Assembly: GCA_000316135.1 (NCBI GenBank)
Contig: JH993885.1
Span: 18,747 to 47,899 of the forward strand
Length of the DNA stretch: 29,153 nt
Origin: Trachipleistophora hominis
Lineage: Eukaryota; Microsporidia; Pleistophoridae
Direction of reading: 5' to 3'
In this document: positions 7,928 to 15,878 of the stretch, piece after piece
Layout: each line of letters opens with the position of its first letter
Numbering within the stretch: the stretch's first letter is position 1
Program-made: the position numbers and the translations under genes
The notes under the pieces: generated by a model
Database searches by the model: none
What the model saw: only the letters and a program-made list of their open reading frames with translations
Told to the model about the DNA's origin: nothing

Positions 7928-9358
7928 ATGGTGAAACGTACCAAAACACCGGAACCAGACGAATACCTAACCAAAGAATACGATTATACTAAACTTACGA
8001 AAGATCAACTGAGAAAAATACTGTCGGAGCAAGGTGTAACTGTGATGGAGAATAAACTAAAAACAGAGATTTTGCAGATGTATAAAAGCGCAATATATGA
8101 TAAAATAGATGAAATTAAACAGAAAATGGCGAATATAAAGGCAGACAGCAAAGGCATAGAGGTTATAGAAAGCGATGCTACTAATTTTTCGGCCGAAAAT
8201 CCTTTCCAGTCACCAAAGAAAGGTGATAAAGATGGTGAAAATTTTGTTAAAAGAACGCCCGTAAGAAAAATAGAAATGGAAAGAAATGCAGATTCTCGTA
8301 CACCAACAAGAATACGAAATATTTATAGTTCATTTGATATGCCAAAAGATGTAAGTAATAGAAAACCGCGAAGAGTAAGCCTCGTGGATGGTAAGAGTGT
8401 AAAAGACGAAAAAGATTCGAATTTGTTGTATCGTACGGCAAAGGAAAGTATAAAACGGCATCTTGATAGGCAAGGCCTACCAAGTGTTCGTGACAGAACT
8501 CCTACGAAATCGCCAGTAAGGGGAGTTCACAAAACTATGTTTTCGCCCAGTGATGTCAAGCAGTCCATAAACGTTCAAAAACGACCAGGAGGTCATAATT
8601 TTAGACTGTTTTATATTTCTGTTTTCCCTTTACTCGCAATTATTATCTTCTATCTGAAATATTTCGCGCCCTATTGTACCAATGGGGGTAGATGCTGTGT
8701 AAAGTTGCCAAAAAATACTTTTTTAGACGAAAAGGGTCGGCTCAGGTGTTCCAAAGGTTACGTATTGCAGAGAAATATTTTGTTTCCGAATAAAGCTGTC
8801 AGAGACATCGCATTGAGCGATGATCCTGAGGAGATTGTGCGTTATTTGCGAAGAATAAATACTGAGGTTTACTACGGACTGAGACATAGCAAGTTAGTGG
8901 AACTCGGTCTTGGCGAAAACCTAAGAAAAAAGGTTTTGGCGTATAAGGATGTCAGAATCACGGATAATTTCATGTTCTTCTCCAATAAAAGACTGTTTTC
9001 ACCATCGATCATTATAAGATCGATTTATATCAGACATTTTTACGTTTTGATGTTTTCTATTCTAGCCGTTTTCGTGGCGCTCTACGCCATTAACTTTTAT
9101 AAGCAGCTGAGGGTAAAAAACAACTACGATAAAGTCATTGATATGTTAAGATTGCAGAAGAAGAACAGCTCGCAGTTTCAAGTCAATCCATTTCTGTTTG
9201 AGGAGCAGATCGTGGGACATTCTGGTTTGAAGCCACAAGAGTTCCTGGATGTGAAGAGGCTCTTGGAAATGAATACGAGTGTAACAATATTTGATATTTC
9301 TGTAAGTGGTAAATGTGCTAAAGCGTATGAATGGTTAGGAACGATTGATACGTCATAA
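7928..9358 (+). CDS. HeH/LEM-type inner nuclear membrane protein (Src1/Heh/Man1 family)
   Basis: This is a predicted integral protein of the inner nuclear membrane that tethers chromatin and helps nuclear envelope and pore surveillance (known for yeast Heh1/Heh2 and animal MAN1). Residues 18-55 form a helix-extension-helix domain (Y-T-K-L-T-K-D-Q-L-R-K-I-L...K-T-E-I-L). Residues 90-210 are a basic, disordered linker with an N-P-F-Q motif and several S/T-P-x-K/R sites (95, 110, 125, 191, 195), suggesting cell-cycle kinase control. Transmembrane segments lie at 226-246 and 370-391. Between them is a lumenal domain opening with Cys 250, 256, 257 and 274, as in the Man1-Src1 C-terminal family. 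Residues 399-470 would be the nucleoplasmic MSC winged helix. At 476 aa it is shorter than the fungal proteins. The stop overlaps AATAAA, and the R-SNARE gene follows on the same strand. Confidence 0.85.
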   Translation: MVKRTKTPEPDEYLTKEYDYTKLTKDQLRKILSEQGVTVMENKLKTEILQMYKSAIYDKIDEIKQKMANIKADSKGIEVIESDATNFSAENPFQSPKKGDKDGENFVKRTPVRKIEMERNADSRTPTRIRNIYSSFDMPKDVSNRKPRRVSLVDGKSVKDEKDSNLLYRTAKESIKRHLDRQGLPSVRDRTPTKSPVRGVHKTMFSPSDVKQSINVQKRPGGHNFRLFYISVFPLLAIIIFYLKYFAPYCTNGGRCCVKLPKNTFLDEKGRLRCSKGYVLQRNILFPNKAVRDIALSDDPEEIVRYLRRINTEVYYGLRHSKLVELGLGENLRKKVLAYKDVRITDNFMFFSNKRLFSPSIIIRSIYIRHFYVLMFSILAVFVALYAINFYKQLRVKNNYDKVIDMLRLQKKNSSQFQVNPFLFEEQIVGHSGLKPQEFLDVKRLLEMNTSVTIFDISVSGKCAKAYEWLGTIDTS

Positions 9359-9498
9359 TAAAGCGAATTTGTATCCATTTATTTTTCTACGTTTGCTACA
9401 TAGTATTGTGGAAGTTTTGTTTTATCCACGATAATTCCGGTTTGTTATTAAACATTGTCTTAGAAGGAAATTTAAGCAGTGATAATAAAGATAAACAA

Positions 9499-9771
9499 AT
9501 GGGGGATGAAATTACGCTCAAGATAAACAAAGAGTTGTTGGAGCTACAGGATCAGCTGAAGACCAACATCAAAAACGAGGTAGATAGAACGTCTAAGTTA
9601 AAGAAGCTGTCGAAAAAGACCGAGGGGCTGGAAAAGAGAGGCCAAGTGTTCAAAAAAAAGGCCGTTGAAGTGGAACAAAAGATGTGGTGGAAGAGTGTAA
9701 AATATTGGATCGTCATAGGTGTAATTATCTTTGTGATACTGCTAGTGATTTACAAACTCTTTCTCAAATAA
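9499..9771 (+). CDS. R-SNARE, synaptobrevin/VAMP (Snc-like)
   Basis: This is a vesicle SNARE that pairs with Q-SNAREs to drive fusion in the secretory or endocytic pathway. The ATG at 9499 gives 90 aa, close to the minimal synaptobrevin; the frame is open further upstream but without a conserved sequence. Residues 13-67 are the SNARE coiled coil with heptad Leu/Val positions. The zero-layer Arg is at residue 30 in E-V-D-R-T-S-K-L-K-K-L, matching E-R-D-x-K-L-x-x-L of VAMPs. The membrane-proximal K-M-W-W-K-S-V-K-Y-W (61-70) matches the Y-W-W-K-N-x-K of the family. The C-terminal anchor spans 71-87. There is no longin domain and almost no N-terminal extension. The gene begins about 140 bases after the HeH gene. 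Which yeast paralogue (Snc1/2 or Nyv1) it replaces cannot be told. Confidence 0.85.
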   Translation: MGDEITLKINKELLELQDQLKTNIKNEVDRTSKLKKLSKKTEGLEKRGQVFKKKAVEVEQKMWWKSVKYWIVIGVIIFVILLVIYKLFLK

Positions 9772-9876
9772 ATTCTTTTCCATGAAATATTAGTGTTGTT
9801 TATCCGAATGCTCATACCCAGAGATGTGTTACTTGGCACCGATCTAATCTTTCTTTACATCGACAGCAGTATTTGA
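9772..9876 (+). pseudogene. Possible retropepsin-like fragment of a decayed retroelement
   Basis: Immediately after the SNARE stop, and in the same frame, 34 codons read to TGA. They contain I-P-R-D-V-L-L-G-T-D-L-I-F, which resembles the C-terminal strand of Ty3/Gypsy proteases (D-V-I-[IL]-G-x-D-F-L), preceded by a hydrophobic strand as expected. The catalytic D-[ST]-G portion is absent. The match is short and could be chance; it is listed because other pol-like pieces occur nearby. Confidence 0.25.
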
Positions 9877-10032
9877 TGTTTGATAGAAAATCTTCATCTA
9901 CATCCAAAATCTTAGAACATTTCGTCTGTTTAACAAGTGCTTAGATTGATAGAACTACTTAACGTTACAGAATTAGTTAAATCCAGTCTTTTTAGTTAAA
10001 ATTGAAATTTTTAGGTGAACGTTAAAAGGCGC

Positions 10033-10058
10033 TAGAAAATGAAAACTCTCATTTTCTA
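10033..10058 (+). repeat. Perfect 10-bp inverted repeat with a 6-base loop
   Basis: TAGAAAATGA and TCATTTTCTA flank the loop AAACTC. The left arm contains the ATG of the 36-codon ORF starting at 10039, so in RNA the start codon would lie in a stem. It may be a chance palindrome. Confidence 0.5.
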
Positions 10059-10149
10059 CTACTGCACCCTTTCTGCAAACAACGTTGTGTCTATGAAGAA
10101 AATAAATTTAAAAACATCTGAACTGGCGAATATCGTGGGCTTGTGCTGA
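10039..10149 (+). CDS. Possible small secreted peptide ORF (36 aa)
   Basis: The frame runs from ATG to TGA and encodes a signal-like start (M-K-T-L-I-F-Y-Y-C-T-L-S-A) followed by Lys, Asn and Leu residues and a final G-L-C. The codon mix is less AT-biased than the flanks. It is short enough to be chance, and no homologue is recognised. Confidence 0.2.
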   Translation: MKTLIFYYCTLSANNVVSMKKINLKTSELANIVGLC

Positions 10150-10474
10150 AAGTTAAACCTATTAGTAAGTTTGTATCTTTTTCAGTTTAAAGGAAATGTG
10201 CGTTGTAGAAGAGCTCTTAAAATCGAAATGATGTGATCGCTTTACTCTCATATCGATCTTAAAGTGTTGCTTTATGGACCATAAATACCGAAATAGTATG
10301 CTATCACGCAAATAAGCAGAGGAATAAAACACTAATTTAAATACATTCGCTCATTTATCTGATATTTATAGCAACTTCTCTTGGTTAGCTCTCCGCATTA
10401 ATATTCAGAAACATCTATTTCGGCGTAATGCCTGTTATTAATTACTGTAATGAACAATGAACACGTTTTAAAAA

Positions 10475-10963
10475 TCATTTATTTAATATCGCTGCTAACA
10501 GTCGTTTCCTGAGAAAAAAGTGCAGTTTTACTGCAGCAGGCATTAATTTAGAAGAAAACCCATTGCACACCATTGTACCATAATAATTATTCTTGTGTTT
10601 TAGTATACTCTCTACAATGCCATAAAATTTTCTATAATCACAGCACTCATTCCTATATATATTGCGCTCTTTTAAAAGACTGATTGGTATTCTCTTGCCC
10701 AGATGTTTTTCAATCTTTCGTTTTGAGATTTTCATACGCGCTATACGTACCATCCTGCTGTGAACCGCCTGGTCTAATCGGTTTCGTCCATATAGTCGTG
10801 GCGAGTTGCTTTCTACTTTGAGTGCTATTAAATAAATTACATCGTTGCACATAGAAGACATTCGTACGTATCGGGACTCATCTACCTGTGTTTTTATTAT
10901 AAATCTTTGGTTTTGTGAAACGTGATATCGCTGTATTTTGGTTGATCGGTCTATTCGTTTCAT
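10475..10963 (-). CDS. Hypothetical basic protein (162 aa)
   Basis: The ORF begins at an ATG (10963) and stays open for 162 codons, with no equally long rival on the other strand. The product is strongly basic, with Arg/Lys throughout and clusters such as R-M-K-I-S-K-R-K-I-E-K-H-L-G-K-R (residues 76-91). It has scattered Cys (39, 107, 108, 133) and an amphipathic C-terminal helix (L-R-K-R-L-L-A-A-I-L-N-K). No signal peptide or membrane segment is visible. A nucleic-acid-binding or ribosomal role would fit the charge, but no motif supports it. I do not recognise the family. The gene stands alone between long spacers. Confidence 0.55.
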   Translation of the reverse strand: MKRIDRSTKIQRYHVSQNQRFIIKTQVDESRYVRMSSMCNDVIYLIALKVESNSPRLYGRNRLDQAVHSRMVRIARMKISKRKIEKHLGKRIPISLLKERNIYRNECCDYRKFYGIVESILKHKNNYYGTMVCNGFSSKLMPAAVKLHFFLRKRLLAAILNK

Positions 10964-11129
10964 AGTTGACTGGTCATAAAACTATCTAAAAATACTATTC
11001 GCTTTCCTAAAAAAGCTTTGATAGCTAAATGTATGATTGACCGCTATGTGTCATATCGCCAGGTTCTTAACATTGACTATTTCACTGCAATTCAATGAAC
11101 TGCATACGATTTCTCAATGTTGTCCTCAA

Positions 11130-11225
11130 TCAATGAAACATCATGTCGGAAAAATCTACTCTAAAATAAATATGCTGATGGTGTTCAGCGAGACAAACAC
11201 TATGATCTGCTACATTATACACGAA
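11130..11225 (-). pseudogene. Decayed Ty3/Gypsy-like reverse transcriptase palm fragment
   Basis: This is a minus-strand open stretch without an ATG, ending at TGA 11132-11130. It reads F-V-Y-N-V-A-D-H-S-V-C-L-A-E-H-H-Q-H-I then Y-F-R-V-D-F, resembling the segment F-V-Y-x-D-D-I-x-V-x-S-x-x-x-x-E-H-x-x-H-[IL]-x-x-V-F of Ty3/Gypsy RT. The catalytic Asp pair is degenerate. After the stop the same frame continues L-R-T-T-L-R-N-R-M-Q-F, where the family has a basic region. A weaker plus-strand frame (11037-11228) covers the same bases and lacks an ATG at its start. Confidence 0.35.
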
Positions 11226-11257
11226 TAACAATTCATTAAAAAATTAAAACCAACTTA

Positions 11258-11398
11258 ATGAATATTTTGAATGATTATAGTTTAAGTCAAAACCACGAAT
11301 TTTATGTCATTATTTCAAATGTCCTTTATCGGCAAGATAACGATACGTGTATGGAGAAGAAATGCGCATTTAGACAAACATTCAAATGTATTCCGTAG
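11258..11398 (+). pseudogene. Short ORF (46 aa), possibly an integrase N-terminal relic
   Basis: The frame is ATG to TAG and encodes N-H-E-F-Y-V-I-I-S-N-V-L-Y-R-Q-D-N, reminiscent of the F-x-[IV]-x-x-G-x-L-Y-R-R segment that precedes the zinc finger of Ty3/Gypsy integrases. The rest holds three Cys and basic residues with no clear HHCC order. It lies just beyond the RT-like fragment but on the other strand. The evidence is weak. Confidence 0.2.
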
Positions 11399-12176
11399 CG
11401 TAGCTCTTACTATTTACAGTTATATCTTTTTTAAATAAAGCTCTTTCAATTTAAAAAAACTGTTATATATCAATCTTACTATTCAATAGTACGTATTAAA
11501 CGCTTCTTTTAATAATATAGCACACGTACCGTACAATATATCGTAAAAAAGTATCAAAACGTGTGTAGGAATGGATATGAGCTTCAATAATTATCTCACA
11601 GTGTTTTCCATTTAGAAACATGATTAACTCGGACATTGCACACATGATATGCTTTGTTCGAGATTTACTCAGAAGAAGCAACAAGTCTAAACGTAACTGG
11701 CAGGAGGTTCTTCAAAATGTTGATTCGGTACAATATGACATTTATTACACCCTACACTCTCAGGTTAAGACCAACCACATCTAGATGAAAGTAGGCGGGA
11801 TGGTATATAAACACATCAAGAAAAAATCAATATTTGTAGAATTAGATATATAATGATGATCACTGTATTGAATAAGTGCGATAATTGTTATTCTACCGAT
11901 CATTGTTTGTTGACATTGTCTCTAAAAGCTAATAAAGTCTACTATATGTATAGACTGTAAATAAGTGTTTCTGAAAAGAAGGCGATATGTGGTATCAAGC
12001 CCACGCATTGGTTATTCACCGGATTTCTTTAATAAAGCCCTTTCAATCTAAAAAAAGAGCTACGTGTATTACAAGTTCTTGGTTTTTCTAGATCGCTAAA
12101 TATCTGTGTGTGTTTATATGGTATTAGGTGATTTATCTGTCATTTGAAAACTGATCGTCAAACAAGTCTATGGTAG
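11399..12176. other. AT-rich spacer with a 26-bp direct repeat pair
   Basis: AATAAAGCYCTTTCAATYTAAAAAAA occurs at 11434-11459 and again at 12031-12056 (two C/T differences), 597 bases apart in direct orientation. Similarity does not extend outwards to either side. No gene is seen; a 62-codon minus frame near 11496-11684 is unconvincing. Confidence 0.5.
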
Positions 12177-12332
12177 GAAGTAACTCGTCTGAAAGTTGCT
12201 AATGAAAAGTGTGATGCGGAAGAACATTATGTAATTGTGGCAATAAGTAAAATCCACCAAAACTATAAAAGCTACGGCAACTTTTTAAATAAAATCTATT
12301 TTATAGAAGAATGCAAAACACAAAATGGCTAA
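12177..12332 (+). pseudogene. Decayed RNase H-like fragment of a Ty3/Gypsy element
   Basis: The stretch is open between TAG (12174) and TAA (12330), with no ATG. It reads R-L-K-V-A-N-E-K-C-D-A-E-E-H-Y-V-I-V-A-I then S-K-I-H-Q-N-Y-K-S-Y-G-N-F. Gypsy RNase H has S-R-x-L-x-x-A-E-x-x-Y-x-x-x-E-x-E-x-L-A-[IV]-V-x-A-[IL]-x-[KR]-[FW]-x-x-Y-L-x-G-x-x-F. The catalytic Glu and the V-A-I helix are recognisable; the spacing agrees within a residue or two. Stops on both sides show that it is dead. Confidence 0.4.
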
Positions 12333-12443
12333 ATACAATTTATCAGTTAATACAATGCGATATATTACTCATTTGATTTGTTTGAATAAAGCATCGTTTG
12401 ATAGGGAACAAATACGCACACATATGTTTAATGAATCGGATGA

Positions 12444-13688
12444 TTATTTCAACGGCCTGCTGATCACAAAAAATGGTACCAGGACAATATGTCCGTAAAA
12501 AAATAATGCTTTCCAGACCATAATCGTTTTTTGCATATCCAATAAAACGAAAGGCATTGAATAGTAAAAGAATATTAGATTAAAAATCAAAGTATTCAGA
12601 ATGCGCGCAACTCTTTCAGTGGTATTAGCACGTATAAAAGTATTCAATTGCTTTAACGGTCTGATTATCAGGCCGAGAGATAAAAATAGGATGAAAAATG
12701 ACGATCGTGTACCATGCCATAAAGATGAATACAGAAAGGTTATCATACTAGCTTTGAATTTTCCGTATTTCGTCATGGGAATAAAAATTGCTTCTCTAAG
12801 CCATTTTTGCACGTAGATATTCCAGTTTTGCGTATATCCTTTGAAATCTTGGCTAGTCTCTACATTCCAGACATTAACATTCTTTACATTTGTAAAACCG
12901 TGTAAATTGCAACAGAGTTCAGCAACTATCCAAGCGAAGTAATATTTTGCTTTGAATCCGTACAATGAAATCACCATATACGGAATTCGATAATAGATTC
13001 GTTGGTGAATAACTCCAAACGTTGGCACTATTATTGGCAGCAAAATGTATGCTATCGCATATACTATGCAAGCAATACCGAGGAACGCATTAGTAAATAT
13101 AGCTTTGTACTCGTGGAAACAGTTTTTGATCAAAGTAACCACTTTGTCTATACAAAATTGACTATTTGATTTGTTTGTTGCTGGTTTATCACTTTTGAGT
13201 CTATTATTTCTCTTTGACTGTATTTCAGATGTATTTCGTTCTAATTCTTTGTAATCACAGAGACTGAGAGCAGGTCCAGCCAAAACGGTTGGAGGACTGA
13301 ACAAATATTCAAATGTTTGTTCAAATGTATCTTCCACCCAGTTAATTTCCGAATTTAAATAGTAAAACTTGATGGAAAGTATCATCATCGGTCCAGTAAT
13401 TGTAACACCGTCCTCGAAAAACATGTTGACAATCTGCAGAATAATCAGATTCAATACCAGAACATAGGCTTTTTTCGTTTCCACCTTTATTAACATCAAG
13501 AGAATTATCATGTTCACTAGTATATACACATTAAAGAATAATACGGATCTTAGGCCAAATGCAACAAGTAGAATACAATTCGAAAGAAACACGTTGTAAT
13601 TTCTCTTTTTTCGAAACGTATAACTGAATAAAATCTGAAGTACAACTGCTAGTCCATATCTTACTTTATCGAACTCAAGACAGATCAT
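12444..13688 (-). CDS. MBOAT-family lysophospholipid acyltransferase (Ale1/LPCAT-like)
   Basis: This is a predicted multi-pass ER enzyme that transfers an acyl chain from acyl-CoA to a lysophospholipid (Lands-cycle remodelling; yeast Ale1, animal MBOAT1/2/5/7). The ATG at 13688 gives 414 aa with about nine to eleven hydrophobic segments. Family marks in order: F-S-P-P-T-V-L-A-G-P at 130-139 followed by C-D-Y; G-F-T-N-V-K-N-V-N-V-W-N-V-E-T-S at 264-279; W-N-I-Y-V-Q-K-W-L-R at 289-298, holding the conserved Asn 290; and S-S-L-W-H-G at 321-326 with the catalytic His 325. A charged loop at 147-178 is lineage-specific. The length is somewhat below that of fungal relatives. The W-N-x...W-L-R signature favours a lysophospholipid acyltransferase over DGAT1/ACAT, but the substrate is not determined. 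Confidence 0.8.
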   Translation of the reverse strand: MICLEFDKVRYGLAVVLQILFSYTFRKKRNYNVFLSNCILLVAFGLRSVLFFNVYILVNMIILLMLIKVETKKAYVLVLNLIILQIVNMFFEDGVTITGPMMILSIKFYYLNSEINWVEDTFEQTFEYLFSPPTVLAGPALSLCDYKELERNTSEIQSKRNNRLKSDKPATNKSNSQFCIDKVVTLIKNCFHEYKAIFTNAFLGIACIVYAIAYILLPIIVPTFGVIHQRIYYRIPYMVISLYGFKAKYYFAWIVAELCCNLHGFTNVKNVNVWNVETSQDFKGYTQNWNIYVQKWLREAIFIPMTKYGKFKASMITFLYSSLWHGTRSSFFILFLSLGLIIRPLKQLNTFIRANTTERVARILNTLIFNLIFFYYSMPFVLLDMQKTIMVWKALFFYGHIVLVPFFVISRPLK

Positions 13689-14148
13689 GTTTGAGGATAC
13701 GAAAAATAGAAGGAGTATTTATGGAAAATCTGGTGATCAAATATCATTTGTTTCATATGAGAAATAGCTGTTTCAGTATTTGATCAGAGCAGTACTAAAT
13801 GCCGAATGTTATACATGTAATCAGAATATAGGTGGTTCATTTTTTACTCATCCTCATTTAGTTAAATTTTTTTTTCGTGATAGACACACATTATTTTTAT
13901 ATTCGGAAAAAAAATTTATTAGAAATTTTGTAAATGTTTATCGCCGTATGATCTACGATAATTAATTTTCGTTTGTGAGCTTGAACTAATTATCAAATTT
14001 TTTATCGTGTCAATCTGCTCAATAACATCTATGACCGAAGAAATTAGCAATTCAGAATTAGTTTATTACCACAGATTTGACAAATTAATTGTACTTTAGT
14101 TGTAAGAGGAATGAATAATTGTGTGATACTGTTAAAACTTCGATTTGA
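13689..14148. other. AT-rich spacer upstream of the MBOAT gene
   Basis: It contains poly-T and poly-A runs. A 61-codon plus frame (13780-13965) begins without an ATG and has nothing recognisable. The MBOAT promoter should lie in the first 150 bases, but no distinct element is evident. Confidence 0.45.
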
Positions 14149-14400
14149 ATGATAAAAACGTTGTTTGTTTGTTTACTTCGGTTCGGAAAAAAAAGGGATT
14201 TCATTGATGTATACAATATCGAGGACATTTTAGACGCACGGATGGCTAACATTACACATTCATCCACAAATACAATAAACTTGGCCAGAATAGGTTTTGT
14301 AAAACACATTTTGCATCTCACACAATATCAGAATATCACAATGTGCTGTAAGTTTCCACTGTTTATACATGAACAATCGAATAGTTTGACAGGTTCGTGA
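14149..14400 (+). CDS. Hypothetical ORF (83 aa), uncertain
   Basis: The ORF begins at an ATG and has a short hydrophobic start (M-I-K-T-L-F-V-C-L-L) followed by a mixed polar region and a C-terminal C-C-K-F-P-L-F-I-H. A 78-codon frame lies antisense (14085-14321). Neither strand has a recognisable motif, although the antisense frame (K-P-I-L-A-K-F-I-V-F-V-D-E-C) faintly recalls the RNase H start seen in the relics. It may be a real small secreted protein or a relic. Confidence 0.25.
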   Translation: MIKTLFVCLLRFGKKRDFIDVYNIEDILDARMANITHSSTNTINLARIGFVKHILHLTQYQNITMCCKFPLFIHEQSNSLTGS

Positions 14401-14521
14401 ACTCAACATAACCTATCTTTAAAAGTTTCTATTATGACTTTTAATCAGACAATTCATAGTTTCTCTGATTATTGTCACAATCTATAATAAATGGATTTTA
14501 AAGAGCTTCCTAGTCATCACC

Positions 14522-14653
14522 ATGAACATCTATCGATTTAGTATTTCGATTGTAACTAACGGATTTTGGATTATAACAATTTATTATTCGTCTCCCGTTG
14601 TGATGCTACTAACAAAACAAAAAATTGATCGTTCTTTAGAATTTCGTAGATAA
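14522..14653 (+). pseudogene. Decayed Ty3/Gypsy-like reverse transcriptase fingers fragment
   Basis: This is a 43-codon frame from an ATG to TAA. Its second half reads I-Y-Y-S-S-P-V-V-M-L-L-T-K-Q-K-I-D-R-S then L-E-F-R-R. This tracks the conserved Ty3/Gypsy RT fingers motif G-I-I-x-x-S-x-S-P-Y-S-S-P-V-V-x-V-x-K-K-D-G-S-x-R-F-x-x-D-Y-R. The Y-S-S-P-V-V core and the trailing charged strand are clear to the eye. The frame stops exactly where the element would continue with D-Y-R. It is the best of the retroelement fossils in the window. Confidence 0.45.
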
Positions 14654-15878
14654 ATTGTGTATGGGGAAGACTTACTCAACACACGATTTTTTATTTGCCT
14701 GCTATTTAAATAATAATCGATTATAACTAAATCGATAAAAACGTTTATTTTTAGTCCAATTGTTCACTGGTCAAAAAACATGGGAATTTTTTAATTAGTG
14801 GCTAGCAAAAGCGATCCGTTCAGATACATACTACTTGGGTGCTAACAAGACACATGTGTATTTCTGTGAAATAGTATGCATACGTAAGATTAAATAATAA
14901 GCGCTAATAAGTGGCTTTGTTTCATAATTAATTAAAAAGTCATTTGAATGGAAAACAAAGACGGTTTTTCATGATTGTCTTAACAATATGCCGTGTTATA
15001 GATAAAATTCAGAACTTATAAACTAAAAGCTAGACTGTGATCGATACCCGCAGAGCAGAAGTGCATGTGTGCTATGTGATGTGTGTAACGATAAACAAAC
15101 ATTTTTAGTGAAAAAACAAAAGTATACTTGTGCTTTGCAACTTACGCGTTATTGCCGATTTAAATCAGCGTTAATTTCTTCAAAAAATTTACCGAGAACG
15201 GTATGTTGTGTCAACGACTTGAATGTTTCCTGATTTGATTACAAACAAACTGTGATTCACTTTTCCTACGATCCGGTATCATGGATATAATTTGCCTGAC
15301 AAATACAAATCGACAAAACTATCTTATCAGCGCAACCTAACTACAGCCAGTGAAAACCCTTGTTGTAAGTTCATGATCATCATACACGTTTTTGTTATTT
15401 GTTCGTGTTGACCCATAAACATAACAAACAAATGTACAAAAAATGAACATTCTAAAGCTATCTTATCTATAGATATGTGAAAAAGACTTCTGGCGGTTTG
15501 CCATTTTTTCGAACATAAAAACATGGATAAGAAGATTTAAAATCTATCTAGAACTTAAAATATTTTAGAAAACGCCAAAAACAATTTGCTGCAATAATAC
15601 CGCACATGTAAAAATTAATTCGGATATAACACAATAAATAAAACTATTTACTTTCTCGAAATCTAAAAGTATCTGCTTTTTTATGAATTTGTAGTTAAAT
15701 TGCGCTGTTAATTACGATGAAATCACGACAAACAATAACAATAGTGCTGTAACATGTAAATATGATCGAATAATGTTTTTAAAAGCGTAATAAACGACGT
15801 TGCTTTTTTCGAAGCTGATTTATCCAGCCTTGTTTCACTATTAGGTATAAATATGGACATAAATCCTAAACAATAAAA
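14654..15878. other. Spacer with open relic-like stretches
   Basis: No complete gene is seen. At 14799-14897 a plus frame without an ATG reads Y-Y-L-G-A-N-K-T-H-V-Y-F-C-E-I-V-C-I-R-K, loosely like the end of an integrase zinc finger. At 15027-15233 there is a longer Cys-rich open frame (separate entry). Minus-strand frames at 15327-15524 and 15723-16007 look like shadows or chance. Confidence 0.35.
15027..15233 (+). pseudogene. Cysteine-rich open stretch (68 codons, no ATG)
   Basis: The stretch is open between TAA (15024) and TGA (15231) with no start codon. It encodes eight Cys, including S-A-C-V-L-C-D-V-C-N-D-K-Q, then K-K-Q-K-Y-T-C and R-Y-C-R-F. Such spacing suggests a zinc-binding module. 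The layout K-x-x-x-Y-x-C...C-x-F recalls the C-terminal finger of piggyBac transposases, but one expected Cys is missing. It is probably a relic; the identity is unproven. Confidence 0.25.

Larger units (their letters stand above)
9877..10474. other. Spacer with a short hairpin-associated ORF
   Basis: Apart from the small frame and inverted repeat at 10033-10149 (listed separately), this is AT-rich with no gene. The frame of the small ORF reopens after its TGA for about 24 codons, but nothing there is recognisable. Confidence 0.5.

Noticed and set aside
14799..14897. Integrase zinc-finger-like stretch (Y-Y-L-G...C-E-I-V-C)
   Set aside because: The Cys spacing is wrong and the His pair is absent; kept only as a note.
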